Source: JAJDTT01 sp965116695 (GTDB lineage Bacteria > Acidobacteriota > UBA6911 > RPQK01 > JAJDTT01). From it: a stretch of DNA of 64,000 nt. Each line of letters begins with the position of its first letter. The stretch's first letter is position 1. The notes under the pieces were generated by a model. It was given only the letters and a program-made list of their open reading frames with translations, did no database searches and was not told where the DNA came from. Made by a program: the position numbers and the translations under genes. Shown here piece after piece: positions 40,997 through 50,781 of this stretch. The stretch covers positions 4,774,001 to 4,838,000 of the forward strand of contig OZ220706.1 of NCBI GenBank assembly GCA_965116695.1, given 5' to 3'.

Positions 40997-43600
40997 ATGA
41001 AGATGAAGTGTCCTGCATTTAAGAGTTTGGTCCGGATCGGCATTTTTGTCGGCATCGCGGTTTCGCTGGCTACGGTTGTTTCCGCCCTTCCCCGCGCTCT
41101 GCTGCGCCAGGAGTTGGAGACGTCGATCCGGAAGTGGATCGTGCGGGATCGCCAGGGGAACTACCTTCTCTTGTCGCCACGGCATGGTTCCGGAAACCGC
41201 GGTGGATTCTCTCTGCGGATGTCCCGGGGCTCGTCGCCGGAATCATTGCGCGAATTCGGACCGGCGTATCCTTTGGAACCGCCGTTGGAAGAGCGCGGAT
41301 TCGTCATTAGCACCGGAATCAGTCTGGATCAACAGGATCGCATCCATCTGGTCTGGAGCACCTCGACCGGACTCACCGGATATGCGGTCGTGGGGATTCC
41401 CGGCGCCGGCGGCGCTGATCTGGTCTGGAAAGATCCAAGGACAAGATCTCCCGGAGCGCTGGTCCTGGCGGAGGAGTACTCGAGGATTGGGGATATCGGG
41501 ACGGCAGCGGACGGAAGCATCTGGTTCACTTGGACCGAGTCGATCACGGATCGCCGGGCGTCGATCCATCTGGGCCGTGTCCATGACGGCAGATTGTCTT
41601 CTTGGCGCATCGCCAGCGGCGACGGCCTCTTTCCGGCCAGCCTTTTCCTGGATGGGCAGGAGCGTTTCCATCTGGGTTGGCACGACATCTACGAGGAGTC
41701 GTACTATGCCTCCGGCCGGCTCGACCAGTTGGACGACCCCAAAGCGGCAAGCGTCGTCCGCCTGCCGGGCCGCGCCTTCCAACCGGTCCTGACCCGGACT
41801 CAAGGACGGACACTGGCCGTATACGAGGACACCTATTCCCACCTGATGACCGTTCTTCCCGAAGCGGCGCCGCCGCGGCGGGCCGTGTCCCTGACCGGGG
41901 CCCGACCACGCTTCTCCTGGCACACCTTCCACTCGCCCCAATTCGCTTTGGACCGGTATGGCGTCGCCTGGTTGTTCTTCGTCGACAGCGCCCGCCAGCA
42001 TGTCTTTCGCACCCGGTGGCTGGGCGAGGACTGGGGTCCCGTCCACAACACCGCCAAGCTGGTCCGGAATTCGCCCCGCATGGAAGACAACCATCTCTCC
42101 ATCGAACGCCTCGCAGTGGAGACGGGCATGGGCCAGGGGGAGCCGGGAATCAAGATTCTGCTGACCCATGGGGATCAACAGGTCCTTCGTTCCGTTCCCG
42201 TCCCCTCGCTGAAGGCGTCTCCCGGGAAGAAGGTTCTTTTTCTGGATCTGGCGGAGGTGCAAACGCTGGAGAATCTCCGCCTGCGGGTGAACCAAGCGCA
42301 GAAACACCCCGGGAATCCCGTCATCCAGTCCGGCGGCGAAGACGATCCGGATGTCCACGGAGCCGGGAACTTCCTGCGAGTTCTGAAAGAAGAAGGCGTC
42401 TATCGCATGTGGTATTCCACCATGCGGCGGGATCGCAGCCGTCCCTGGTGGGAGTGGTACGGAACGGGCTATGCCGAGAGCACGGACGGATACCGCTTCC
42501 AAAAAAAGGAATTGGTCCGGAACACCCCCTATGTCCCCATGGTCCTCAAGGACGCGAACGCTCGGAATCCCAACCGCCGCTACAAGCTCCTCAAGTTCCC
42601 GACCCACGGCAGCCGGGCCCAGGCCGCTCGCGCCGGCCAGTACAACCCGTGGCAGGAGACCAACGCCGGCACACTGTCGACCTCGCGGGACGGGATCGAA
42701 TGGGTTCCCGAACCGGCCATCATGTTTTTTCCCGGGGGGCGGCCTTTTTCCCTCATGCCCCAGTCGGTCCTCTACGATCCGGAGGAGAAAGATCCCGACA
42801 AACGCTACAAGGCATACGGATTCTCGTCTCTGAACCTGGCTCGTCGGGGCGGAGGCTACGCCTACAGCCCGGACGCCTACCACTGGACTGCCCATCCCGA
42901 CAACCCCATGCTCGATCCCTTCGCCCGGGCGATCCCCGTGGTGAGGGGGGGCAAGGTGGAGCAGATTCACGACTGGGTGGTCTGGAAGGACGGGGACTAC
43001 TACCTCTCCCTCTACCAGTATCAGCACAACGGCCGGGAGCTGGACCTGGAGCTGGCGTTCAGCCGGGACGGGGAGAATTTCGTCTTCATCGATCCGGGAC
43101 GGAAGGTGGTCCCTTCGGGTTCGGCCGGGGATTGGGACTGCGACCATATCGCTCCCTCTCTGCCTTTGGTGGACGACCGGGAGATCAGGGTCTACTACGG
43201 AGCGATCTGCGGCGAGGGGACGGGCGGGGAGAGGCGCTCGGGCGGAGTCGCGGTTTTGAGGCTCGACGGGTATACCCGCTTGGAGCTGAAAGAACCGGGA
43301 AGGGGCGCCACGTTGACCACCATCCCGGTGAGTCCGGCCGGGGCATCCCAGCTTTATGTCAATGCGGATTGCGGAGGCGGAGGCACTCTTCTGGCGGAGT
43401 TGCTGGATCCCGAGAGTGGCAGGCCGCTAACCGGGTTCCACCGGTCCGACAGCGTGCCTTTTCGGGGCAATACCGTGTCCCACCGGATGAGTTGGACCGG
43501 GGGCAGGAGTATTTCCGACGTGGATCGCACGTTTCAGGTGCGCTTTCATCTCGTCGGGTCCGAGGGACATCCACACCTCTACTCCTTCCGCTTCGAGTAG
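40997..43600 (+). CDS. Secreted beta-propeller glycosidase-like protein
   Basis: Protein of 867 residues with a signal peptide (LVRIGIFVGIAVSLATVVSA). ATG 40997 is preceded by GGGGAGA. The first half carries sialidase-like repeats; the second half (VYRMWYSTMRRDRSRPWWEW, then GTGYAESTDGYRF and YKAYGFSSLNLARRGGGYAY) resembles GH43/GH32-type five-bladed propellers, ending in a beta-sandwich (LYVNADCGGGGTLLAELLDP). The organisation of the second half is shared with the 48359-50650 protein. The substrate is probably a plant- or algal-type glycan, by inference from the family and neighbours. Confidence 0.75.
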   Translation: MKMKCPAFKSLVRIGIFVGIAVSLATVVSALPRALLRQELETSIRKWIVRDRQGNYLLLSPRHGSGNRGGFSLRMSRGSSPESLREFGPAYPLEPPLEERGFVISTGISLDQQDRIHLVWSTSTGLTGYAVVGIPGAGGADLVWKDPRTRSPGALVLAEEYSRIGDIGTAADGSIWFTWTESITDRRASIHLGRVHDGRLSSWRIASGDGLFPASLFLDGQERFHLGWHDIYEESYYASGRLDQLDDPKAASVVRLPGRAFQPVLTRTQGRTLAVYEDTYSHLMTVLPEAAPPRRAVSLTGARPRFSWHTFHSPQFALDRYGVAWLFFVDSARQHVFRTRWLGEDWGPVHNTAKLVRNSPRMEDNHLSIERLAVETGMGQGEPGIKILLTHGDQQVLRSVPVPSLKASPGKKVLFLDLAEVQTLENLRLRVNQAQKHPGNPVIQSGGEDDPDVHGAGNFLRVLKEEGVYRMWYSTMRRDRSRPWWEWYGTGYAESTDGYRFQKKELVRNTPYVPMVLKDANARNPNRRYKLLKFPTHGSRAQAARAGQYNPWQETNAGTLSTSRDGIEWVPEPAIMFFPGGRPFSLMPQSVLYDPEEKDPDKRYKAYGFSSLNLARRGGGYAYSPDAYHWTAHPDNPMLDPFARAIPVVRGGKVEQIHDWVVWKDGDYYLSLYQYQHNGRELDLELAFSRDGENFVFIDPGRKVVPSGSAGDWDCDHIAPSLPLVDDREIRVYYGAICGEGTGGERRSGGVAVLRLDGYTRLELKEPGRGATLTTIPVSPAGASQLYVNADCGGGGTLLAELLDPESGRPLTGFHRSDSVPFRGNTVSHRMSWTGGRSISDVDRTFQVRFHLVGSEGHPHLYSFRFE

Positions 43601-43664
43601 ATTTTCTCGAATCCGGCTTCCCGATCCCGTCCTACCAAAGAATGGGGTTGGTATCCTTGCCCGC

Positions 43665-44699
43665 ATGACTTCCACTCCGTCCGCGGAAACGATCCTCCGA
43701 GACTCGATCGTCGTCGACGCCCACGGCCATATGTTGGACATGGCCGCCCATTCGCGCCGGCGGCTGCATGAGCCTCTTGGCGGGCTCACCGACGTTCCGC
43801 TGATGCGCGCCGGCGGCGTCACGGCCCAGGTGACCGCCTGCTGGATGCCCGATGTGCGGGTCGGCGGACCCCACGGCAGCCGGCAGCCCTTTCGGGATCT
43901 CATGAAGATGCTGGACTACGTGCATCGGGAGCTGGACGGTGAAGCGGGGGATCACATGGTTCTGGCACGGACCGCCGGGGACATTGAAGGCGCGGCGGCG
44001 CGGTCGAAGACCGCCTTGGTATTGGGACTCGAGGGGGGAGATGCGCTCCGAGGCGATTTGGGACGGCTTCGGGAGCTTTACGATGCCGGTCTGCGGCATG
44101 TCTGCCTCGTCCATGAGGGAAGGAACGCCATCGGCACGGCGACGCAGGTCTGGGAGGATTCGACCATGCGGGTCTACGAACCCGGGATCGATCCTCCGGG
44201 GGGACTGAGTGACGCCGGCAGGCGGATCGTCCGTGAAATGAACCGGTTGGGCATGCTGGTGGACGTCACCCACATGGTGGAGGAGAGCTTCTGGGACACG
44301 CTGAAGGTCTCGTCCGCGCCGGTGGTTGCTTCCCATGGGAATGCTCGTTCGCTGCGGGATACCGTGAGGTACCTGACGGACGAGCAGATCCGGGCTGTGG
44401 CGGACAGCGGGGGGATGGTTTGTCCCAGTCCGTTTCCGCTGGGGCCCACGCGGGAGCGGCCGAGTCTGGAGATGATGCTCCGGCATGTCGATCACATGGT
44501 CCGGCTGGTGGGGCCCGATCATGTTGGTTTTGGAACCGACTTTTTGGACCAGACGGGGGCGCGGCCTGCCGGGTTTGGGGATATTGGCGAGACTCCGCGG
44601 GTTGTCGACGGGTTGCTGGAGTTGGGATACGGAGTTACGGAGATTGGGAAGATTATGGGTGGGAATTTTTTGCGGGTGTATCGGCGGGTGGCGAGGTAG
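43665..44699 (+). CDS. Membrane dipeptidase (peptidase M19, renal dipeptidase family)
   Basis: Zinc dipeptidase of 344 residues with a TIM-barrel fold. Metal and active-site signatures: DAHGHMLD (HxD type), LGLEGGDAL (Glu), LVDVTHM, VVASHGNAR (His) and GFGTDF (Asp). The family hydrolyses dipeptides, some with D-residues. No signal peptide is visible, so it is probably cytoplasmic despite the family name. The start has no clear ribosome site. Confidence 0.9.
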   Translation: MTSTPSAETILRDSIVVDAHGHMLDMAAHSRRRLHEPLGGLTDVPLMRAGGVTAQVTACWMPDVRVGGPHGSRQPFRDLMKMLDYVHRELDGEAGDHMVLARTAGDIEGAAARSKTALVLGLEGGDALRGDLGRLRELYDAGLRHVCLVHEGRNAIGTATQVWEDSTMRVYEPGIDPPGGLSDAGRRIVREMNRLGMLVDVTHMVEESFWDTLKVSSAPVVASHGNARSLRDTVRYLTDEQIRAVADSGGMVCPSPFPLGPTRERPSLEMMLRHVDHMVRLVGPDHVGFGTDFLDQTGARPAGFGDIGETPRVVDGLLELGYGVTEIGKIMGGNFLRVYRRVAR

Positions 44700-44734
44700 G
44701 GGGTTGTAGAGGGGGACTCTGGCCCGGTGACTTA

Positions 44735-44893
44735 CGGGATCGGCGCCTGAAAGACGCCGATCCAATCGGCGGCAGGATGCCGCCGCTCCTCGACGCCGAT
44801 CCAATCGGCGGCAGGATGCCGCCGCTCCTCGACGCCGCTCCTAATCGGCGGCAGGATGCCGCCGCTCGTTGGCGACAAGAAAGTCGCCGCTCT
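44735..44893. repeat. Hairpin array of the covarying family
   Basis: At least five units in the CTCC-trailing orientation: GGCGCCTGAAAGACGCC, GGCGGCAGGATGCCGCC (three times) and GGCGACAAGAAAGTCGCC, each followed by G(C/A)TCC. It lies between two convergent genes. Confidence 0.85.
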
Positions 44894-45495
44894 TACCGTG
44901 TCGTGAGTGTTCTGTAGAGTTCGCCAAAAATTGGAACGGCCAAGAGTATGATCAAAGGCCAGATCACCCGCAGCATCAAGACACGCAAATCGTCGATTCG
45001 GGCCCCGGTCGATGCGATTTGGACAGCCTGAGCGTCCATTCGGGCGCCAAGCTCCTCCGTCCTGGCGTCGATCTTCGAATGAAGCTCCGTGCCCAGGTTG
45101 TCGATCTTGGTATGGAGTTCCGAGCTCTGTTTGTCGATCTTGGTGTGGAGTTCCGAACTCTGTTTGTCGATCTTGGTTTCCAGGGCCGTGGCCTGAGCGT
45201 CCATTCGGGCGCCAAGCTGCTCTGTCCTGACATCGATCTTCGCATGGAGTTCGGCGCCCTGTTTGTCGATCTTGGTTTCCAGAACCGTGGCCTGAACATC
45301 CATTCGGGTGCAAAGTTCCTTGGTCTTGGCGTCCATCTTGGCGCCGATGATGGAGATCACGTTCTGGCCAGCCCGATTTCGCACTTCGTCGTCGGCTCGG
45401 TAGGCCACCTCAGGTTCGACGCCCGCGCTCCGCAGGGCTTGGAACAGTGTTCCACCCGATTCGGTCTTGGGGGAAGTCTCAGGGGATGTCACCAT
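44893..45495 (-). CDS. Coiled-coil protein with C-terminal membrane anchor
   Basis: Protein of 200 residues. A central run of 11-residue repeats of the type KIDKQSSELHT (about nine copies) predicts a long hendecad coiled coil, followed by one membrane helix (VIWPLIILLAVPIFGELY). Similar tail-anchored coiled-coil proteins (DUF1640-like) are common and of unknown function. The repeats are also near-identical at DNA level, so the length may vary between strains. Confidence 0.7.
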   Translation of the reverse strand: MVTSPETSPKTESGGTLFQALRSAGVEPEVAYRADDEVRNRAGQNVISIIGAKMDAKTKELCTRMDVQATVLETKIDKQGAELHAKIDVRTEQLGARMDAQATALETKIDKQSSELHTKIDKQSSELHTKIDNLGTELHSKIDARTEELGARMDAQAVQIASTGARIDDLRVLMLRVIWPLIILLAVPIFGELYRTLTTR

Positions 45496-45785
45496 TGCTT
45501 TTGTCCAGTCTAGCAGGCGTTCAAATCAAACCTGACCGCTGGCACGAGAGATCCTGCGCTTTTGGCGGAAGGCCACTTACAACAAAGCAATTCTCGTTCC
45601 GGAAGCGAAACTCATTCCAGACAGCACGATTCCAGTGGATTCGGGGCTTTCGACAACCGTGTCGTAGCGGTTTGTCGCGTCAATTGCGGGAAAGACGTCA
45701 CGTTGCGGTGGAAATAAAATAGAGGAACGGCGAGTAGGAGTTACGCCTTGGGATGGGTCTTGGGAGGCTGGCCTTTGGGGCGGCG

Positions 45786-45876
45786 GGAATGCGGCGCCTG
45801 AAAGACGCCGATCCAGTCGGCGACTAGAAAGTCGCCGCTCCTGGCGACAGGAAAGTCGCCGCTCCAATCGAAATTC
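45786..45876. repeat. Three hairpins of the covarying family
   Basis: GGCGCCTGAAAGACGCC, GGCGACTAGAAAGTCGCC and GGCGACAGGAAAGTCGCC, each followed by G(A/C)TCC. The gap 45496-45785 contains no recognisable gene. Confidence 0.85.
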
Positions 45877-45951
45877 TGCGGTGGGGGTGGTACTCTCCGA
45901 ATCACGTTTGGATACCCGGTTTCAGTGGGAAAGAGGCACAGGGAGCGAACC

Positions 45952-47082
45952 ATGAATCTGAGGAAACTATTGTTGGTTGTTGGCGTTTTCGGGTTGGCGG
46001 CGGGCGCCGCCTTGGCCCAGGATTACGAGTCCATCGAGGGGGCCGTCGTGTACGACTACGATCCGGCAACGAAATTGGGGGGCGATGTGTTCGGGACGGT
46101 CGTCTCCAACTTGGAGCGCGACTTTCCGGGCAGGAATTCTCACGGCGGACCGGTCTGCATGCAGTATCCCGACGGACGCATCGTGACCTTCAACACCAAC
46201 ACCAGCGACCACAACCTGGATGGGTGGAGCGAGCATGCCGAGAGCCGCGACGGGGGCAAGAGTTGGAAGATGTACAACCGGTTCCCCTATTCGTTCGAGG
46301 CCTACTCGAGAGACGCCAAGCGGCCGGCCTGGATCGAAGCGGGCTTGGTGACTTCCAGGGGAACCGTGGTCGTCTTCGTGACCCATTTCCTCCTGGGCGG
46401 CACCCGGACCATGAGCGGCTTCATGCGGAGTTATGACCAGGGCGCCACCTGGACCGCATACGAGTCGGTGGACGGAGTCCACATCGGCTACCCGGTGGGC
46501 ACGGCAGTGGACGGCGACACCAACTACGTCATCTACGATTCCGATGGCGGTTCCGACGGCCGGCGCCCCCATGTGCTGTATGTCAGCACCGACGACGGGC
46601 GGTCCTGGCAGAAGCGGAGCACCCTGCCGCTGCGGGACGACGTCTGGTACGGGGCCATCACCTTGATGCCGGACGGCGGATTGCTGGCCGGCGCCTACGA
46701 CTCGGACGACGAGTACCACTTCTACTACTGCATCAGCAAGGACCAGGGCCGCACCTGGACCGGGGAGAGGAAGGCGAAGGTCGACCAGAAGGTCCGGGAC
46801 CCGGAGCTGGGCCAGATCGGAGGCAGGTACTATCTCCATGGGAGGTCCGGAAGCTATGGCGAGGGTTCGGACCGCTTCGTTCTCTACGAGTCCTCCGATG
46901 GAGAGAACTGGGGCAGCGCCATCGTCGTCAGCAAACAGACCGGCCGGGGGGACGGATACAGCGCCAACTGCCTGATTGACACCGACGACGATGGGGCGCC
47001 CGACGAGCTGATGGTCGTCTTCAGCATCCAGTACAAGGGCGTCGACACCAACGAGCACGTCTTCTTTATCAAGCCCGAGTGA
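45952..47082 (+). CDS. Secreted BNR/sialidase-like propeller protein (paralogue 1)
   Basis: Protein of 376 residues with signal peptide LLLVVGVFGLAAGAALAQ. GGGAGCGAACC precedes ATG 45952. Asp-box repeats: SRDGGKSWKM, SYDQGATWTA, STDDGRSWQK and SKDQGRTWTG. It has no obvious arginine triad that would prove sialidase activity, so the substrate is open. The next gene encodes a close paralogue; both begin QDYESI(E/D)GAV. The two genes are separated by a hairpin. Confidence 0.8.
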   Translation: MNLRKLLLVVGVFGLAAGAALAQDYESIEGAVVYDYDPATKLGGDVFGTVVSNLERDFPGRNSHGGPVCMQYPDGRIVTFNTNTSDHNLDGWSEHAESRDGGKSWKMYNRFPYSFEAYSRDAKRPAWIEAGLVTSRGTVVVFVTHFLLGGTRTMSGFMRSYDQGATWTAYESVDGVHIGYPVGTAVDGDTNYVIYDSDGGSDGRRPHVLYVSTDDGRSWQKRSTLPLRDDVWYGAITLMPDGGLLAGAYDSDDEYHFYYCISKDQGRTWTGERKAKVDQKVRDPELGQIGGRYYLHGRSGSYGEGSDRFVLYESSDGENWGSAIVVSKQTGRGDGYSANCLIDTDDDGAPDELMVVFSIQYKGVDTNEHVFFIKPE

Positions 47083-47142
47083 TGAAGGAGGGGCGAATTC
47101 CAACCGCCCGGTCTTCGGTGCCAAATTTGTCACACCGGAGTT

Positions 47143-47164
47143 CGGCGGTTAGAAAACCGCCTCC
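47143..47164. repeat. GGCGGTTAGAAAACCGCC hairpin
   Basis: Single member of the covarying family, followed by TCC, between the two BNR paralogues. Confidence 0.75.
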
Positions 47165-47202
47165 ATTCCTTTGTTAATGGAAAGAGTCAAAGGAAGCGAT
47201 CC

Positions 47203-48324
47203 ATGAACGTGAGGAAATCGTTTGTGGCGGTCTGCGTCTTCGGGTTGGCCGCGGGCGCGGCGTACTCCCAGGACTACGAGTCCATCGACGGGGCCGTCAT
47301 CTACGACTACGATCCGTCGACGAAGCTGGGGGACGGCGTTTACGGGACCATCGTGTCCAATCTGGAACGCGACTTTCCCGGCAGGAATTCCCACGGCGGA
47401 CCGGTCTGCATGCAGTATCCCGACGGCCGCATCGTGGCCTTCAACTCCAACACCAGCGATCACAACCTGGATGGTTGGAGCGAGCATGCCGAGAGCCGCG
47501 ACGGCGGCAGGACCTGGGACATGTACAACCGGTTTCCCTATTCCTTCGAGGCTTACTCGAGAAACCCCAAGCGGCCGGTCTGGATCGAAGCGGGTTTGGT
47601 GACCTCCAAGGGAACCGTGGTCGTCTTCGTGAGCCATTTCATCACGGGCGGCACCCGGACCATGAGCGGTTTTATGAGGAGCTACGACCAGGGCGCCAGT
47701 TGGACCCACTACGAGTCCATCGACGGGGTCTACGTCGCCTATCCGGTGGGCACGGCGGTGGACGGCGACACCAACTACGTCGTCTACGACTCCGATGGCG
47801 GAGGTCCGCATGTCCTGTACGTCAGCACCGACGACGGGCGGTCCTGGCACAAGCGGAGCACCCTGCCGCTGCAGGACGACGTCTCGTACGGGGCGGTGAC
47901 CTTGATGGAGGACGGCGGGTTGCTGGCCGGCGCCTACCAGTTGAAGGACGAGTACCACTTCTACTACTGCATCAGCAAGGACCAGGGGCGCACCTGGACC
48001 GGGCAGAGGAAAGCCCGCGTGGACCAGAAGGTTCGGGACCCGGAGCTGGGCCAAATCGGAGGCCGGTACTATCTCCATGGGAGGTCCGGAAGCTACGGCG
48101 AGGGCGCGAACCGCTTCGTTCTCTACGAGTCCTCCGACGGGGAGAACTGGGGCAGCGCCATCGTCGTCAGCAGCAATACCGGCCGGGGGGACGGATACAG
48201 CGCGAACTGTTTGATCCACACCAACGAAGACGGTGCGCCCGACGAGCTGATGGTCGTCTACAGCATCAATTACAAGGGGAAGGACACCAACGAACACGTT
48301 TTCTTCATCAGGCCCGCCAAATGA
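47203..48324 (+). CDS. Secreted BNR/sialidase-like propeller protein (paralogue 2)
   Basis: 373 residues, most positions identical to the 45952-47082 product, including all Asp boxes; it lacks a four-residue insertion (SDGR after DSDGG). GAAAGGAAGCG precedes ATG. Clearly a tandem duplication. Differences are spread through the gene rather than clustered, so both copies have been under selection for some time. Confidence 0.8.
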   Translation: MNVRKSFVAVCVFGLAAGAAYSQDYESIDGAVIYDYDPSTKLGDGVYGTIVSNLERDFPGRNSHGGPVCMQYPDGRIVAFNSNTSDHNLDGWSEHAESRDGGRTWDMYNRFPYSFEAYSRNPKRPVWIEAGLVTSKGTVVVFVSHFITGGTRTMSGFMRSYDQGASWTHYESIDGVYVAYPVGTAVDGDTNYVVYDSDGGGPHVLYVSTDDGRSWHKRSTLPLQDDVSYGAVTLMEDGGLLAGAYQLKDEYHFYYCISKDQGRTWTGQRKARVDQKVRDPELGQIGGRYYLHGRSGSYGEGANRFVLYESSDGENWGSAIVVSSNTGRGDGYSANCLIHTNEDGAPDELMVVYSINYKGKDTNEHVFFIRPAK

Positions 48325-48358
48325 GGGAAGGGGTGCCGGCGGGAGGCTCCTGACCACC

Positions 48359-50650
48359 TTGGGCAACGGCCGGTTCGAAACCAATCCAGTCCAGGCAGCC
48401 ACAGCGAACCCTCCGCAGGTGTCCCGTTTCCGGACTCGTGGACTGATTCCGGTTTTTCTTCTGTTCCTCCTGGTCCCAGCTTCGCTGCCGGTTTCGGCTC
48501 AGGAATCGTTTCTGGGCGACTTGACCGGACCCCGGCAACTCCTGGTGGACGATTACCTGATCGAGGAGAAGCGGGGGGTCGTCCGGACCTGGCATCCACT
48601 GAAGAAGCATCCGGCCAATCCCGTCCTGGGCATGGAGGGTTCCTGGGGCGAGCGGCGCACCACCCCCTACGGCACCGTCCTGCCGGGTGAGGAGGGCCGG
48701 GGTTTCCGCATCTGGTATGACATCTGGGACGGGGATTGCCACAATTTCTACGCTACCAGCCGGGACGGCCTCCACTGGATCCGGCCCCGCCTGGGCCTGG
48801 TGGAGCACCGGGGCTCCCGGGACAACAACCTCTTCTTTCACCGGACCCGGTTGGACCATATGCCCCAGATCATCCATACACCCTGGGAAGCGGACGCCGC
48901 TCGACGCTACAAGATGGTCAACTTCGACTTCCGCGCCGACGTTCCCGGGCGGGCCGTCCGAGGCTATTGGGGGGCCACCTCACCGGACGGGGTCCACTGG
49001 ACCGAGACTCCCAGGAATCCGGTTTTGCCCGACCCCGGAGACGTGGGGCACTTTCTCTGGGATCCCAACCGGCAGGCCTACGTGGGTTACACGAAGCTCT
49101 ATGCTCCGGTGCGGGGATACCGGCGCCGCTCGGTGGCCATCAGCAGCACGACCCGTTTCCAGCACTGGCCCCCGGCCGAGTTGATCCTGGTCCCGGACGA
49201 GTTCGATGACCGCTGGGTGACCCGGAGCGGGCAGCACACCGACTTCTACGGCCTCGCCGCCTTTCCCTATCAGAGCCTGTACCTGGGATTCCTCTGGGTC
49301 TTTCGGATCGTGGACGGGAAAAACGACGGCCCCATCTTCTGTGAGCTGGTCAGCAGCCGGGACGGGGTCACCTGGGACCGCCAGGAGGGCGAACGGACCC
49401 CGATTCTGGCGAACGGCCCTCCCGGCGCGTGGGACAGCGGCCAGCTCCAGACCTTCAACCATCCGCAGTTGGCCGGCGAGACGTTGCGCGTTTACTACGG
49501 GGCCTTCGATGCCACCCATGGGTTTCAGCGAGGGGATGGCGCCATCGGCTTGGCCACCTTGCGCAAGGACGGCTTCGTTTCCCTGGACGCCGATTCCGAG
49601 GGCGGAGTGGTCACGACCCGCCTCCTGCTCGGTTTGGAGGGGGAGTTGCGGCTCAACGCGAATGCCGGTGGAGGAGAGATCCGGGTGGAGGTGCTGGATG
49701 GAGAGGGCCGGGTCCTGCCCGGTTACGGAAGGGCGGAGTGCCGGCCCATGACGGAAGACAGCGTGGACTTCGCGGTCAGGTGGAAGGCGCGAGACGAATT
49801 GCCTCCCTCCTCCGAACCCCGGCGGCTTCGTTTTCTTCTGACCCGCGCTTCGCTCTTCTCCTTCGAGGCCGGCGATTCGGTTCAGGTCGTCGACCCGCCT
49901 GCGCCGCTGGAGGTCCTCTACACGTTCGAGTCGCTCCGGGGAGACGGATTCGCCGACGAAGCGGCGGCGGACGGGATCCAGCCGGGGCGCCGGCATGGCG
50001 TCCTCTCCATCGCCCGGGATCCGGAGGCGGGCGCCGGAGGGTCATCGACGCTGCTGTTTCCCGAGCCGGGAACGGGCGCGAACCGGCTGGAGGTGCCGGG
50101 CACCGCGCATCTCGGTCACCGCTTTACGCTGGCGGTCCGGGTCAAGGCGCTAGGGCGGGACCGGATGCGCCTCTTCAGCACTCATCGGGGCAGCGGCGTC
50201 CCTTCGTTGGGGGAGCTGATCTTCGATTTCAGTCCCGGAACCGGGGTGTTGCGGCTGGTCGTCAACGGGCAGGAAATCTCCGCCCAAGCCGGTTCGTTGG
50301 CTGCGGGGATGTATCATCACTTGGCGGCCACTTATGATCGGGGCCGGGTCCATCTCTATGTGGATGGACGGATCGCGGGGTCGGGCCGAGTCCTGTCCGG
50401 GTCCGCTCGCCTCGGCCGGGACGACAGGGTCGTCGAAATGTTCGGGCCGCCGGGTGCTCCGACGCTGGCGGGTGTCCATCTGGCGGACAACTTGCATCTG
50501 GGAGCCGACCGGGGTGGGATTTTCGTCGGTCACGGATGGGAGAGCGAGAGTTCGAATCGTCACCAGCTCACGGGCTGGGTGGACGATGTGCTGGTGGTGA
50601 AGAGAGCTTTGGGCGCCGAGGAGATTCGGGAATTGAGTCGGCGCCCGTAG
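48359..50650 (+). CDS. Secreted glycosidase-like propeller with C-terminal LamG domain
   Basis: 763 residues from TTG 48359 (GGGAGG eleven bases upstream); GTG 48419 is an alternative start. Signal segment FLLFLLVPASLPVSAQ. The N-terminal domain (LVDDYLIEEKRGVVRTWHPL, GFRIWYDIWDGDC, YWGATSPDGVHWTETP) belongs to the GH43/GH32-like propellers and ends in a beta-sandwich. Residues about 520-760 form a concanavalin/LamG-type domain (LAVRVKALGRDRMRLFSTHR, LAATYDRGRVHLYVDGR), probably for carbohydrate binding. It follows the BNR genes with 34 bases between, so it may be co-transcribed with them. Confidence 0.75.
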   Translation: MGNGRFETNPVQAATANPPQVSRFRTRGLIPVFLLFLLVPASLPVSAQESFLGDLTGPRQLLVDDYLIEEKRGVVRTWHPLKKHPANPVLGMEGSWGERRTTPYGTVLPGEEGRGFRIWYDIWDGDCHNFYATSRDGLHWIRPRLGLVEHRGSRDNNLFFHRTRLDHMPQIIHTPWEADAARRYKMVNFDFRADVPGRAVRGYWGATSPDGVHWTETPRNPVLPDPGDVGHFLWDPNRQAYVGYTKLYAPVRGYRRRSVAISSTTRFQHWPPAELILVPDEFDDRWVTRSGQHTDFYGLAAFPYQSLYLGFLWVFRIVDGKNDGPIFCELVSSRDGVTWDRQEGERTPILANGPPGAWDSGQLQTFNHPQLAGETLRVYYGAFDATHGFQRGDGAIGLATLRKDGFVSLDADSEGGVVTTRLLLGLEGELRLNANAGGGEIRVEVLDGEGRVLPGYGRAECRPMTEDSVDFAVRWKARDELPPSSEPRRLRFLLTRASLFSFEAGDSVQVVDPPAPLEVLYTFESLRGDGFADEAAADGIQPGRRHGVLSIARDPEAGAGGSSTLLFPEPGTGANRLEVPGTAHLGHRFTLAVRVKALGRDRMRLFSTHRGSGVPSLGELIFDFSPGTGVLRLVVNGQEISAQAGSLAAGMYHHLAATYDRGRVHLYVDGRIAGSGRVLSGSARLGRDDRVVEMFGPPGAPTLAGVHLADNLHLGADRGGIFVGHGWESESSNRHQLTGWVDDVLVVKRALGAEEIRELSRRP

Positions 50651-50690
50651 TTCGCGGGATGGGGCCGCTTGCGCGGGTGGAGAGAAGAAG

Positions 50691-50763
50691 AGTGGGGGTA
50701 GGAAAACCCCCACTCCTACACGCGGAGAGGAGAAGAAGTGGGGGTAGGAAAACCCCCACTCCT
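50691..50763. repeat. Two identical GGGGGTAGGAAAACCCCC hairpins
   Basis: AGTGGGGGTAGGAAAACCCC followed by CACTCC at 50691-50717 and again at 50738-50763. Same loop (TAGGAAAA) as other members but a different stem. Confidence 0.85.
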
Positions 50764-50781
50764 GGGGAGAGGAGGATTGTC

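Noticed and set aside
41243..43147. Minus-strand frame of 634 codons
   Set aside because: Shadow of the secreted propeller gene 40997-43600; no start signal or family motif.
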